NCBI RefSeq assembly: GCF_000380335.1
Contig: NC_021149.1
Span: forward strand, 4,020,501 to 4,084,500
DNA from: Azotobacter vinelandii CA
GTDB lineage: Bacteria; Pseudomonadota; Gammaproteobacteria; Pseudomonadales; Pseudomonadaceae
Direction of reading: 5' to 3'
DNA: 64,000 nucleotides
The notes beneath the pieces were generated by a model. It had not been told where the DNA came from and made no database searches. It saw nothing but the letters and a program-made list of their open reading frames with translations. Shown here in pieces: positions 27,672 to 36,570 of the stretch (positions are counted from its first letter, which is position 1; each line of letters starts with the position of its first letter). Made by a program: the position numbers and the translations under genes.

Positions 27672-28436
27672 ATGAAAACCTTCGCCTTCCCGCAACGACT
27701 GCTGCAGGCCGCCACTTTCGTCACCGCCGTTTCCGGCGCGGCGGACAGCGTCTTCGCGCAGACGACCGACGGCAGCCCGGCCGGCGCCGGCGACAAGCCG
27801 GTGACGCTGTTCAACATCCTTCCCCTCAAGCCGGAGGCGTTCCCGGCTTTCCTGCCGGTGATGCAGGCCAACGCGAGCGCCTCGCGCCGGGAACAGGGCA
27901 ATTTCTCGTTCGATGTGTTCCAGCCGGAGGACGGCGCTCCCAGGCTCTATCTGTTCGAGCGCTGGGCCGGCCAGGCCGTCCTCGACAAGCACATGACCCA
28001 GCCCAACCTCAAGGCGGTCCTGCAACGCGCCGACAGCGATCTCGCCGGCGAAGCCAGCAGCCTGCGCCTGAGCGCGGTGCCCGGCCTCGGGGCCGACGCC
28101 CGCAAGCCGTTCGCCACGGCTGCCGCCGCCGGATCGCGCAACGTGATCGTGCTGCTCAGCGTCAAGCCGGAACGGGAACAGACCTTCCTCGAAGCCCTGG
28201 CCGAAGTGACGCCGCATGCGCGGCGGGCGCCCGGCAACCACGCCTTCGAACTGTACGCCGTCGAATCGCAGCCACGGACCTATCTGCTGTTCGAGCGCTG
28301 GGACAACGCGGCCTCGCACGAGGCGCACCTGGCCCAGGACTACTCCAAGCGACTGGACGCGGTGTTGCCCGGCACGCTGGCCGCTCCCGTCGGCGCGGCC
28401 AATCGCTTCCTGGTCAAGGATGTCGCGACCGACTGA
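27672..28436 (+). CDS. secreted tandem ABM-domain protein (putative quinol monooxygenase)
   Basis: This 254-residue protein has a probable signal peptide (to about residue 30, SVFAQ) followed by two antibiotic-biosynthesis-monooxygenase-like repeats. The first contains VTLFNILPLKPEAFPAFLP and LYLFERWAGQAVLDKHM. The second contains NVIVLLSVKPEREQTFLEAL and YLLFERWDNAASHEAHL. Single-domain relatives (YgiN-type) oxidise quinols without cofactors. The exported tandem form is unusual. It ends the LysR-linked cluster and lies 33 bases after the transporter. Confidence 0.72.
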   Translation: MKTFAFPQRLLQAATFVTAVSGAADSVFAQTTDGSPAGAGDKPVTLFNILPLKPEAFPAFLPVMQANASASRREQGNFSFDVFQPEDGAPRLYLFERWAGQAVLDKHMTQPNLKAVLQRADSDLAGEASSLRLSAVPGLGADARKPFATAAAAGSRNVIVLLSVKPEREQTFLEALAEVTPHARRAPGNHAFELYAVESQPRTYLLFERWDNAASHEAHLAQDYSKRLDAVLPGTLAAPVGAANRFLVKDVATD

Positions 28437-28442
28437 GAGGCT

Positions 28443-28478
28443 GCCGGCGCCCCGGCGCAAGTCGCGGCCGGCGCCGGC
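28443..28478. terminator. GC-rich hairpin between convergent genes
   Basis: A 9-bp perfect stem GCCGGCGCC/GGCGCCGGC with an 18-base loop fills the gap between the ABM gene and the MalT-like gene, whose 3' ends face each other. There is no T tract, so termination activity is uncertain. Confidence 0.35.
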
Positions 28479-31181
28479 TCATTCCAGCAGGCTCAACTCC
28501 CGCGCCCGGCTCATCGCCCGTGTGCGGCTGGTGACCTGAAGCTTCCCGTAAAGATTCTTCAGGTGCCATTTCACCGTTTCCACGGAGATGTCCAGGGTAC
28601 GAGCGATTTCCTTGTTCGACTGGCCGGCGGCGACCAGGCGCAGGGTCTGGCTTTCCCGTTCGCTGAGGCTGAACGGCGGCTCGGCGCAGTCGTCGCCGCC
28701 GAGGCGTTCGCGCAGGATGGCGAGGTAACCCGCCAGTTCGCCGCTGCCCGCCTCCGCGCTGGCGCAGCGGCTCAACAACGGCAGCAGGGCGCGGCCGGCG
28801 TCGGTCAGGCTGCATAGCAGGTTTTCCCGTTGGCCCAGTTGCAGCGCCGGCAGCAGGGTCGCGACGGCGGCGTCGCGCTCGTCGCCCTGCCACAGGGCGA
28901 TGGCCCAGAGCGGACGCAGGCGCGCGGCTTCGAGCAATTGGCCGCGCGCCTCGAATTCGGCCACCACCCCGGCCAGACAGTCGGCCGCCGCCAGTCCCAG
29001 CCCCTGGGCCAGCAGCAGCCGGGCGCGGGCGATGCGCGCGTAGTGGCGACAGCCGGGGATGGTGCCTTCGTCGCTCTTCAGCATTTCGATGCGCCGCAGC
29101 ATGTGCTCGGCGCCGGCCAGGTCGTCGCGCTGCAATTGCAGGCGCACCTGCTCGGCGAGCAGCGCCGCCTGCAGGCGGTTCCAGCGGCGCTGGGCGGCGA
29201 TTTCCTGGCCGTGCTGGAGCAACAGGCGCGCCTGTACCCCGTCGTCCTCGGCCAGCGCCCGCCGGCTCAGCGCGCGGTAGACCGACAGCACGCCGTCGAG
29301 CGGCGCCACGCGGTCGATCTGCAGGCCGCGCTGGCGCACCAGCGCGTCCAGGCGCTCCCAGTCGCCGTGCTCGTAGGCCAGCTCGGCCAGCGAGGCGGCC
29401 AGGGTGGCGCTGCCGCTGGACTGCGGCCCGGTGAGCCGGTCGGCGGACTCCATCGCCTGCAGGAAGCAGGCCTCGGCGGTGCGCAGGTCGCCCTGGCGCA
29501 GGTGGCTCTGGCCGAGGATGAAGGCGCGATGGACGGTGACGAAGAGGTTCTCGGTGGGCGCGCCCGGATACAGGGTGTGGCGCTGCACGGCCTGCGCCTC
29601 CTCGTGCTGGCCGAGGACCAGGTGGCAGTAGCTGAGGACGTTGCAGACCAGGCCGTCGACCCAACTGTCGCCGCAGGGGATCTGCGCCAGCAGCGGCTCG
29701 GCCAGGGCGATGCCGGTCTGCACGTTCTCGGCGAAGGCCTCGCAGATGGCCGCCACCGCGTCCAGCTTGACGCGCAGGTCGCGGCGCGCCGGGTGCACGG
29801 CGAACCAGCGGCGCAGTTCGCCGAGCAGACGCCGCGACTCGTCGAAGCGGAAGCGGTGGGCCAGCGCCCAGGCCAGGTTGAGCTGCAGGCTGATGCGGTG
29901 CTCGTCGGCGGTGATCGGCAGTTGCTGCAGCCAGCCCAGCAGGGTGTCGATGTCGCCGCGCTCGGCCAGCGACTGGGCGCCCAGCCCGGCGCGCCCCGGC
30001 GCGCTCTCCACCTTGCCGGCGGCCAGCGCGTGGCGGGTCGCCTCGGCCCACAGGCTCTGCCCGGCGAACCAGTTGCCGGCGCGCTCGTGCAGCGCGGCGA
30101 TGTCCAGGTCGGTGCGCCGGCGCAGGCGGGCCTGCAGGGTCTCGGCGAACAGGTGGTGGTAGCGGAACCACTGGCCATGGTCGTCCAGCGCGGCGACGAA
30201 CAGGTTGTGCCGCTCGATCCAGTCGAGCATGGCGTGGCCGTCGTGGCGCCCGGTGACCGCGTCGCACAGCTCGGCGCAGAAGCGGTCGAGGATCGAGGTG
30301 CGCATCAGGAAGTCGTCGACCGCCGCCGGCAGCGGCTCGAACACCACGTCCTCCAGGTAGCGGCCGACCAGCCGGCCGCCATGGCTCAGGCTGTCGATGG
30401 CCTGCGCCGGGTTGTCCTTGATCGACGGCGACAGGGTGGCCATCTGCATGCCGGTGATCCAGCCCTCGGTCAGCTCCAGCAGGCGCTGGGTCTGCGCGTT
30501 GCTCAGGGTCAGGGCGGCGGAGTCGGCGAAGTAGTGGCGCGCCTCGCAGAGGTTGAAGCGCAGGTCGTTGGTGTCGACCTCGATCAACTGGTTGCGCGAG
30601 CGCAGACGGCTCAGCGGCAGCGTCGGCAGGCTGCGGCTGCCGAGCAGCACGTGGAAGTTGGCCGGGGCGTGTTCGAGCAGGTAGGCGAAGGCGCGGTGGA
30701 TCGCCGGATTGCGGATCGCGTGGTAGTCGTCGACGATCAGGTAGAGCGGCGCCTCCACCGCCTGCACCGCGTTGATCAGGTGGCCGAACACCAGGTCGAT
30801 GGACGGCAGCCCGGCGGCGAGAAAGCCCAGCCGCCAGCCGAGACCGGGGTGCAGCGGCAACAGGGCGTCGAGCAGGTAGTGGCAGAAATACTCGGGCACG
30901 TCGTCGCCCTCGTCCAGGCTCAGCCAGGCGACGGCCTGGCCGTGCTCCTGCAACTGGCCGCGCCACTGGGCGAGCAGCGTGGTCTTGCCGAAGCCGGCGC
31001 CGGCGCAGACCAGCGCCAGGCTGCGCTCGGCCAGCGGTTCGAGACGCGCCATCAGGCGCGGGCGGACCAGCAGCAGGCCGGGCGAACGCGGCGGAACGAA
31101 CTTGGTGGCGATCAGCGGCAGGCCGCAGGTGCCCTGGCTGTAGACGGGAGCGAAGCGGCGCTCGGAGTGACGTCGATCCAT
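28479..31181 (-). CDS. MalT-like LuxR-family (LAL) transcriptional activator
   Basis: This 900-residue regulator has an N-terminal STAND ATPase (Walker [13 protein letters not shown], about 59-70, and an acidic LYLIVDDYH), a long TPR-like helical sensor region and a C-terminal LuxR helix-turn-helix ([20 protein letters not shown], then [12 protein letters not shown]). LAL regulators such as MalT, AlkS and AcoK bind an inducer plus ATP and activate catabolic genes. It is divergent from the glycerol-dehydrogenase-like gene and near two porin genes, which are its likely targets. The leader carries an A-rich Crc/Hfq-like motif. Confidence 0.88.
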   Translation of the reverse strand: MDRRHSERRFAPVYSQGTCGLPLIATKFVPPRSPGLLLVRPRLMARLEPLAERSLALVCAGAGFGKTTLLAQWRGQLQEHGQAVAWLSLDEGDDVPEYFCHYLLDALLPLHPGLGWRLGFLAAGLPSIDLVFGHLINAVQAVEAPLYLIVDDYHAIRNPAIHRAFAYLLEHAPANFHVLLGSRSLPTLPLSRLRSRNQLIEVDTNDLRFNLCEARHYFADSAALTLSNAQTQRLLELTEGWITGMQMATLSPSIKDNPAQAIDSLSHGGRLVGRYLEDVVFEPLPAAVDDFLMRTSILDRFCAELCDAVTGRHDGHAMLDWIERHNLFVAALDDHGQWFRYHHLFAETLQARLRRRTDLDIAALHERAGNWFAGQSLWAEATRHALAAGKVESAPGRAGLGAQSLAERGDIDTLLGWLQQLPITADEHRISLQLNLAWALAHRFRFDESRRLLGELRRWFAVHPARRDLRVKLDAVAAICEAFAENVQTGIALAEPLLAQIPCGDSWVDGLVCNVLSYCHLVLGQHEEAQAVQRHTLYPGAPTENLFVTVHRAFILGQSHLRQGDLRTAEACFLQAMESADRLTGPQSSGSATLAASLAELAYEHGDWERLDALVRQRGLQIDRVAPLDGVLSVYRALSRRALAEDDGVQARLLLQHGQEIAAQRRWNRLQAALLAEQVRLQLQRDDLAGAEHMLRRIEMLKSDEGTIPGCRHYARIARARLLLAQGLGLAAADCLAGVVAEFEARGQLLEAARLRPLWAIALWQGDERDAAVATLLPALQLGQRENLLCSLTDAGRALLPLLSRCASAEAGSGELAGYLAILRERLGGDDCAEPPFSLSERESQTLRLVAAGQSNKEIARTLDISVETVKWHLKNLYGKLQVTSRTRAMSRARELSLLE

Positions 31182-31422
31182 CCTCTGTACCTCGAAACCG
31201 GTCTGTCCGACCTGTTCTTGTTGTCTCCGACGCGGCCCGCACGGCAGAGCGCGTCGTCCGGCAAGAATAATGCCCTATCCCACACGTCCGCGCCCCCCAT
31301 CCGGGTAGTTATTCCGACTCCCGGCCTTTTCCTACCGTAGCCCCGGCCACCCACGGCCCCGGGAATGCCTTTCCCGGCCCGCGACCCGACGCCTACAAGA
31401 TCCGACAACAGGGCCATCCATC
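31182..31422. promoter_or_regulatory. divergent control region of the MalT-like and dehydrogenase genes
   Basis: Three elements are read toward the regulator gene (minus strand). A sigma-54-like core GGGCAT-TATTC-TTGC is at 31261-31275 (GG and GC dinucleotides kept). An upstream box ACTACCC-N3-TGGGGGG is at 31293-31309. A leader motif AACAAGAA is at 31215-31222, matching the AAnAAnAA Crc/Hfq pattern. The core, the box and their spacing recur upstream of the second porin (41144-41193), which supports a functional role. The sigma factor assignment is inference. Confidence 0.5.
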
Positions 31423-32562
31423 ATGATGCCGAACGGTGCAATCTCCATCCGACCTCCGGGCAAGTTCTTCATCGGCAAGGGACTCCTGGCCGAGCTGGGC
31501 AGTTACGCGCAGGCCTTCGGCAACCGCGCCTACGTCATCTGCGACAAGTTCATCCTCGAACGGGCGATCGCCGAGGCCGGCCCCTCGTTCGGGGAACGCG
31601 GCTCGGCGGTGTTCGGCAAGTTCCGCCACGAATGCACGCGCATCGAGATCAACCGCAACCGCGAGATGGCGCGCAGCGTCAAGGCCGAGCTGATCGTCGG
31701 CATCGGCGGCGGCAAGACCCTGGACACGGCCAAGGCGGTCGCCTGCCACGAACGGCTGCCGGTGCTGACCGTGCCGACCACCGCCTCCAGCGACGCGGCC
31801 TGCACCGCTCGCGCGCTCATCTATACCCTGAGCAGCGAATTCGACCGCTGCATGCTCCTGCCGAGCGCCCCGGACCTGGTCCTGGCCGACACCGAGATCC
31901 TCGCCGCGGCGCCGGCGCGGCTGTTCGTCGCCGGCATCGGCAAGGCCCTGGCGACCTACTTCGAGGTGCGCGCCTGCTACCGGGCGCAGGCCGAACGCCG
32001 GGTGCCGCCGCGCGCCGCGCGCACCGCCCTGGCCAGTGCCCGCCTGTGCCTGGACAGCCTGCTGGAAAACGCTGTCCAGGCCCGCCTCGACGTGGAGCGC
32101 CAGCGTTCGAGCCGGGCACTGGAGGCAGTGCTGGAAGCGACCGTGTACCTCAGCGGGGTGAGCGCCGACGGCGGCGGCCGCGCCGCGGCCCACGCCATCC
32201 ACAACGGCATGCTCGCCGTGCCCGCCCTGCAGCAGGCCCGCCATGGCGAGAAGATGGCCTTCGCCCTGCTCGCGCAACTGGTGCTGGAGCGGGCGCCGCA
32301 GGAGGAAATCGCCACGCTGCTCGACTTCAGCCGGGCCGTCGGCCTGCCGCTGGGCCTGCGCGAACTCGGCGTCAGGACCTTCGCCGAGGCGCAGTGGCGG
32401 CGAGTGGCGGAACGCGCCTGCGAAAAACGCGAGAGCATGGGCAACATGCCCTTCGCGGTCGCGCCGGACGACGTCTACCGGGCCATCCGCGAGGCCGATG
32501 CCCTGGCCGACGAGCACCGGACGGCCAGCGAGCGTCCGCCCCTGGCGGTGGCCGGCGGCTGA
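31423..32562 (+). CDS. glycerol dehydrogenase-like iron/zinc alcohol dehydrogenase
   Basis: This 379-residue protein matches GldA-type NAD-dependent glycerol dehydrogenases throughout: GIGGGKTLDTAKA, VPTTASSDA, ADTEILAAAPARLF, AAAHAIHNG and RHGEKMAFALLAQLVLE. Two metal-binding histidines are present (His257, His274). The metal-binding Asp of the family's G-I-G-D-A motif is Lys174 here (GIGKAL). Either catalysis is altered or lost, or a lysine replaces the metal charge. Its divergence from the MalT-like gene suggests induction by an alcohol or polyol. Confidence 0.85.
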   Translation: MMPNGAISIRPPGKFFIGKGLLAELGSYAQAFGNRAYVICDKFILERAIAEAGPSFGERGSAVFGKFRHECTRIEINRNREMARSVKAELIVGIGGGKTLDTAKAVACHERLPVLTVPTTASSDAACTARALIYTLSSEFDRCMLLPSAPDLVLADTEILAAAPARLFVAGIGKALATYFEVRACYRAQAERRVPPRAARTALASARLCLDSLLENAVQARLDVERQRSSRALEAVLEATVYLSGVSADGGGRAAAHAIHNGMLAVPALQQARHGEKMAFALLAQLVLERAPQEEIATLLDFSRAVGLPLGLRELGVRTFAEAQWRRVAERACEKRESMGNMPFAVAPDDVYRAIREADALADEHRTASERPPLAVAGG

Positions 32563-32583
32563 GCCGGATGCCGGCGTCGATGG

Positions 32584-32610
32584 GGCGCGGCTGCCGAAGG
32601 CAGCCGCGCC
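32584..32610 (+). terminator. stem-loop after the dehydrogenase gene
   Basis: A perfect 12-bp stem GGCGCGGCTGCC/GGCAGCCGCGCC with loop GAA lies 21 bases after the stop codon. The sequence that follows on the plus strand is A-rich and not T-rich, so it may act mainly as an mRNA 3' end stabiliser. Confidence 0.5.
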
Positions 32611-32614
32611 GGAA

Positions 32615-32654
32615 TAAAAAAGCCCCTGCAGGAGACGGTCGGTTCCGCAGAGGC
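32615..32654 (-). terminator. intrinsic terminator of porin 1
   Basis: On the minus strand GCCTCTGC pairs with GCAGGGGC (one G-U pair) and is followed by TTTTTTATT. The sequence resembles the stronger terminator of the paralogous porin at 39445-39480. Confidence 0.65.
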
Positions 32655-32663
32655 AACGCCTGC

Positions 32664-34022
32664 TCAGAACATGCGCAGGTCGAGAGGAAACTCGAGAATC
32701 AACCGCAGCTCGTCGATGTCGGCCTCGGCGGTATGGTCGCCGTTCACCCGGTGGGTGGCCTGCATGACCCGGAAGCTCAGGTCCTTGGCCGGCCCGCTCT
32801 GCACCACGTAGCTGAGCCAGAAGTTGCGCTCCCAGTGGCGTCCGTCGCGCACCTTCTGGTAGGCGGCGTAGGCCGGCCCGACGTCGCGCCCGTCGATGTC
32901 GGTGCCGCGCACGTAACGGGCGATCAGCGTCAGTCCGGGAATGCCGAGGGCGGCGAAGTCGTAGTCGTAGCGAAACAGCCAGACGCGCTCGTTGGGGTTG
33001 TTGAAGTCGGAGACCTGGGAGTTGGTGTTCAGGAAGAAGTCCCAGGTGTGCCAGACGTAATCGAAGGGCGAGTCGTCGTCGATGCGCGTGTGGGCGATGC
33101 TGAAGGCATGCGCGCCGACGCCGATGCCGGCCTGCAGGCTCCAGGAATCGTTGTCCAGGTCGCCGAGCAGCGACTTGCCGGTGTCGCGGGTGCGGTAATA
33201 GCGGAAGGCGGCGTTGAAGCTCAGGCCCTCCCCCAGCGGCTGCCGCCAGTCGGCATAGAAGGCCGACTGGTTCCAGACGTCGTCGAGCCGGCCGTGGTGC
33301 AGGCGCAGCAGCAGGCGGTCGTCGAGGTTGTAGTCGATGCCGCCGTAGACGAAGTCGTCGGCCTCCTCGAAGCGCCCGCCGTAGGCGGTGCCCAGCGGGC
33401 CGTTGTGGGCGGTGGCGGTGCGGTCGCTGCTCGACTCCAGCTTGCCGCCCTGCAGGGTCAGGCCCTTGACCGAGGTGTTCTTGACCAGCGTGCCGCGAAA
33501 GCTCTGCGGCAGCAGGCGGATGTCGCTGGTGTTGAGCACCGGGCTGAGGGGACGGACGTCGCCGTAGCGCAGCTCGGTGTCCTCGAACAGGCGCAGCTTG
33601 AGTTCGACGTCGACCTTGCCGAATTGGTCCTTGGGCCTGCCGTCGAAGTCGTGACCGTGCCGCGGGATCAGGCCGGGACCGCCGATGCCGTCGCCGACCC
33701 GGCCGTCGCCGCCGTCCAGCTTGATGCCGTACAGGCCGCGCACGTCCAGGCCGAAGCCGAGCGGACCGGGGGTGAAGCCGGACTCGAAGGTGGCGATCAG
33801 GCCGTGCGCCCAGTCGGCGCGAAAGTGCTTGCTCTCGCCGGTCTGCGCGTTGCGGAAGCGATCGCCGTTGCGAAAGTCCTGGCTGAAGTAGAAGTTGCGG
33901 TTGAGCAACGTGAAGCTGGAGCCTTCGAAAAAACCCTCCTCGCCCAGGGCGGCGATCGGCAGGGCCAGAAGAACGGACAGGGACAGGATACGGGCTGGAT
34001 TCTTGTTGTTGTCGAAACGCAT
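32664..34022 (-). CDS. OprD-family outer-membrane porin 1
   Basis: This 452-residue porin has a signal peptide (to about residue 26, LPIAALG) and an OprD-type 18-strand barrel with FYFSQDFRNGD, TFESGFTPGPLGFGLDVRG, QSFRGTLVKNTSVKGLTLQ and a C-terminal Phe (LEFPLDLRMF). It likely admits a small hydrophilic nutrient. The porin at 39.5 kb is a close paralogue. Codons 4-8 form an A-rich AACAACAAGAA stretch fitting a Crc/Hfq site. A sigma-54 promoter with enhancer palindromes lies 320-475 bases upstream, so the gene is probably nitrogen- or inducer-controlled and subject to catabolite repression. Confidence 0.88.
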   Translation of the reverse strand: MRFDNNKNPARILSLSVLLALPIAALGEEGFFEGSSFTLLNRNFYFSQDFRNGDRFRNAQTGESKHFRADWAHGLIATFESGFTPGPLGFGLDVRGLYGIKLDGGDGRVGDGIGGPGLIPRHGHDFDGRPKDQFGKVDVELKLRLFEDTELRYGDVRPLSPVLNTSDIRLLPQSFRGTLVKNTSVKGLTLQGGKLESSSDRTATAHNGPLGTAYGGRFEEADDFVYGGIDYNLDDRLLLRLHHGRLDDVWNQSAFYADWRQPLGEGLSFNAAFRYYRTRDTGKSLLGDLDNDSWSLQAGIGVGAHAFSIAHTRIDDDSPFDYVWHTWDFFLNTNSQVSDFNNPNERVWLFRYDYDFAALGIPGLTLIARYVRGTDIDGRDVGPAYAAYQKVRDGRHWERNFWLSYVVQSGPAKDLSFRVMQATHRVNGDHTAEADIDELRLILEFPLDLRMF

Positions 34023-34190
34023 GGGTTCATTTCCTGTTGCTGGAGCATGACGACCATCCCTGGCGTCGGCCCGGAAGTCATGGGCAAAGCGCTGCCGTCT
34101 CCCGCAGTGGCTGCACGGCAGGGAGTGATCTCGATCTGGAACGGCCCGGCCGGTCGGGACGACTGGCCGTCCGCGACTGGCCGTCCGCGG

Positions 34191-34283
34191 CTAACGCATG
34201 GCGCCGCCGCTGCCGGACCCGCCGCCGGCATCGCGGGCGGAACTGGCGGACAGGAAGGATCGGGGAAGGAATGGCTCGGACAT
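34191..34283 (-). CDS. possible 30-residue leader peptide
   Basis: Reading from the sigma-54 promoter, the first ATG with a good ribosome site (AGAGGT, 6 bases upstream) starts a 30-codon frame: MSEPFLPRSFLSASSARDAG, then a Gly/Ser-rich end and a TAG stop. An A-rich Crc/Hfq-like motif AATAACAACAA (34297-34307) sits immediately before the ribosome site. It may be a real small protein, a leader peptide controlling porin 1, or the truncated start of a lost gene. No relative is recognised. Confidence 0.35.
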   Translation of the reverse strand: MSEPFLPRSFLSASSARDAGGGSGSGGAMR

Positions 34284-34344
34284 CTCGCACCTCTGCTTGT
34301 TGTTATTGGCTGGTGAGGCCTGCTGCTTCACGCCATTGACCGGA

Positions 34345-34359
34345 GCAAGGTCGGTGCCA
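34345..34359 (-). promoter_or_regulatory. sigma-54 (RpoN) promoter upstream of porin 1
   Basis: The minus strand reads TGGCAC-CGACC-TTGC followed by T, an almost exact match to the consensus TGGCAC-N5-TTGCW. Transcription would begin near 34333, giving a leader of about 310 nt before porin 1 that contains the small ORF at 34191-34283. Confidence 0.75.
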
Positions 34360-34436
34360 GAGTTCTAGAGACGGGCGCGAAGGTCCGTGGCAGAGGGATC
34401 TTCCGGGAGATTCGGGCGGTCCGGGGAAGGGTCCGG

Positions 34437-34497
34437 CGAGACGCTGCGTCTCGTTTGGACGGATCGGCGGGGACGGCTCTGAGACGCCCTGTCTCAG
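34437..34497 (-). promoter_or_regulatory. twin palindromic enhancer sites for the sigma-54 promoter
   Basis: Two palindromes share GAGACGC-N3-GTCTC: CGAGACGC-T-GCGTCTCG (34437-34453) and CTGAGAC-GCCCT-GTCTCAG (34479-34497). Their centres are 43 bp apart, about four helical turns, and lie about 100 and 143 bp upstream of the -12 element. This is the classic layout for a bacterial enhancer-binding protein. No gene is seen in 34360-34673. Confidence 0.65.
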
Positions 34498-34673
34498 GCC
34501 CGCCGCCCCCATTTCGCGGCCAACCCGGCGTGGCGCGCGGGATCAGCGGGCCATGGCCGAGCCGCCCAGCCATGGTGGGCGCGAAGGGACCGGACCCGCC
34601 GACTCGCTTTCATACGCCATGCGAGACGCGCAGGCCGGTTTTCATACGCCGATCCTGGAAAAGGATGCGCGCC

Positions 34674-36005
34674 TCAGCGCATCTCGAACAGTTCCTGATG
34701 GAAGTCCGCCGCCGGCAGGCCGCTGCCGGTCAGGCTCGCGCGCAGCGAGCGGCCGAAACCGGCCGGGCCGCAGAACCAGACATCGGCGCCGCGCCAGTCG
34801 GGCACCCGCTCGCGCAGGCGCTCGCCGGTCAGGCGCTCGTCGTGGCCGCTGACCAGCACGTGCAGGCGCACCCCGGCCCGCTCGGCGAGTGTCCGCAGAC
34901 GTTCGATGAAGGCCTGGTCCGGCGCCGCGGTGCTGTAGAACAGGTCGACGCCGCGACCGTCCGGCCGTTTCGCCAGGGCCTGCAGCCGGGCGATGAAGGG
35001 CGTGATGCCGATGCCGCCGGCGACCCAGATCTGCCGCGCCTTGCCGCCCGCGAAGTCGAAGCGTCCGTAGGGACCCTCCACGCCGACCGGATCGCCGACC
35101 TCGAGCATCCGCGGCAGGGTCGCGGTGTAGTCGCCGATGCCCTTGACGTGGAAGCGCAGACGCCCGTCGTCGTGCCAGGCGGAGGAAATGGTGAAGGGAT
35201 GCGGTCCTTCGGCCGGGTCGAAGGTGACGAAGGCGAACTGCCCGGCCCGGTGGCCCGGCCAGCGGTCTTGCAGGCGGATGTCGATGCCGAGCACCCGGTT
35301 GTCGCGGTGCAGCTCCAGCGCCTCGATATGGCCGAGCGCGCGTCGGCTGCCGCCGATCCGGCGCAGCAGGGAGACGCCGGCGGCCGTGCTGCCGGCGAGC
35401 AGCAGCGCGGCCATGGCGACGCCGAGCGGCGAGATCCAGTAGGCGCTGTCCATCAGCACCACCGTATGGAACACCAGCACCAGGTAGACGATCGCCAGCA
35501 GGCGGTGGGTCTTGAAGAAATGGCGGTAGGGAAAGCGCTTGAACAGCGCCAACAGGATCAGCACGACGACGGCATAGAAAGCCCACTCGCCGAGCTGCTC
35601 GGCCAGCCCGCGCTGGCTGCGCAGAAAGCCGAGCAGCGCCCCGACCTCCTCGCCGCCGGACGCCTTGCGCGCCGGGCGCTCCAGCCAGCCCCAGCCGACC
35701 ATCCATTTCGGCGCCTTGACCCATAGCCAGTGGACGATGGCCATCACCAGCGCCGAGATGCCGAGCCACTTGTGCAGCCGGTAGCCCTTGTCCAGGCCGC
35801 CCAGGAAAGATTCGAGGAAGGCCGGACGGGTCGCCAGGAAGACGCCGAGACTCATCGCGCCCACGGCCAGGATGCCGGTGAGGTTCACCAGCGAACGGCG
35901 CAGGGCGAAGAATTCGTAGGGCGCGCCCAGCCGCTCGTCGGCCAGCAGCCAGAGCAGGCCGAGCCCGACGAACAGAACAAGATAGGCGATGCGGATGTTC
36001 TTCAT
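34674..36005 (-). CDS. ferric-reductase-like transmembrane flavocytochrome
   Basis: This 443-residue protein has six N-terminal membrane segments with paired histidines suited to heme b (LHKWLGISALVMAIVHW; HRLLAIVYLVLVFH). A cytoplasmic ferredoxin-NADP reductase module follows: FAD motif HPFTISSA, NAD(P) motif WVAGGIGITPF and the terminal FCGPAGFGRSL. It transfers electrons from NAD(P)H through FAD to membrane heme, and on to an external acceptor such as ferric iron, a quinone or oxygen. The acceptor is unknown. It lies between the two porins on the same strand. Confidence 0.85.
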   Translation of the reverse strand: MKNIRIAYLVLFVGLGLLWLLADERLGAPYEFFALRRSLVNLTGILAVGAMSLGVFLATRPAFLESFLGGLDKGYRLHKWLGISALVMAIVHWLWVKAPKWMVGWGWLERPARKASGGEEVGALLGFLRSQRGLAEQLGEWAFYAVVVLILLALFKRFPYRHFFKTHRLLAIVYLVLVFHTVVLMDSAYWISPLGVAMAALLLAGSTAAGVSLLRRIGGSRRALGHIEALELHRDNRVLGIDIRLQDRWPGHRAGQFAFVTFDPAEGPHPFTISSAWHDDGRLRFHVKGIGDYTATLPRMLEVGDPVGVEGPYGRFDFAGGKARQIWVAGGIGITPFIARLQALAKRPDGRGVDLFYSTAAPDQAFIERLRTLAERAGVRLHVLVSGHDERLTGERLRERVPDWRGADVWFCGPAGFGRSLRASLTGSGLPAADFHQELFEMR

Positions 36006-36195
36006 GACGACCGACCTCGGCGCGGAATACGCTATCGAGGCCTCATGATACGGCGGGCGGGCAGCCGCCGGGCCGTGCGGCCGATTGCCTCAAGCGCAGC
36101 CAGCCGCCGCTTGCCGACACCGGCAGGAGCGTCGGCGCCGGCGGGGCGCCATACCTTCGGGCACCGTGGCGGCATGCGGATCGACCAAGTACGGA

Positions 36196-36453
36196 CTACA
36201 GCGCATCCCGCATGTCCAGGATTTCGCACTGCATCCGCTCGGCGTCGCCCACGTCGACCAGCTTCTTGTCCGCCAGGGCGACGATGTAGCCGTACAGCCA
36301 CAGGACGGAATCCCGGCGCATCTGCCGCAGAAGCGCGGGCCGTTCGTCCATCCCTATCCGCAGCCTCTCCCAGTCCGGCTCCCAGGAACCCTGCAGGCTG
36401 CGCAGACGCATGTCGAAACTCGCGGAGCGAGCGGCCAAGTCTTTGAGCGTCAT
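36196..36453 (-). CDS. hypothetical 85-residue protein
   Basis: No family is recognised. The sequence is mainly alpha-helical and charged (MTLKDLAARSASFDMRLRSL at the start, LVDVGDAERMQCEILDMRDA at the end) with one mildly hydrophobic stretch (VLWLYGYIVALA). A strong ribosome site GGGAGA lies 8-9 bases before the ATG, and codon usage matches neighbouring genes, so it is probably real. It lies between the flavocytochrome and glucose dehydrogenase genes, on the same strand as both. Confidence 0.55.
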   Translation of the reverse strand: MTLKDLAARSASFDMRLRSLQGSWEPDWERLRIGMDERPALLRQMRRDSVLWLYGYIVALADKKLVDVGDAERMQCEILDMRDAL

Positions 36454-36570
36454 TGCTTTTTCTCCCTTTCAGTCCGCCAGAGATGCAGCGAAACGCCTTG
36501 AGAAAGGGTAGACGACAGCGCCCATGGCTGCGTCCGCCGGACGCTCGGGCAAACCAGATACCCATACAGC

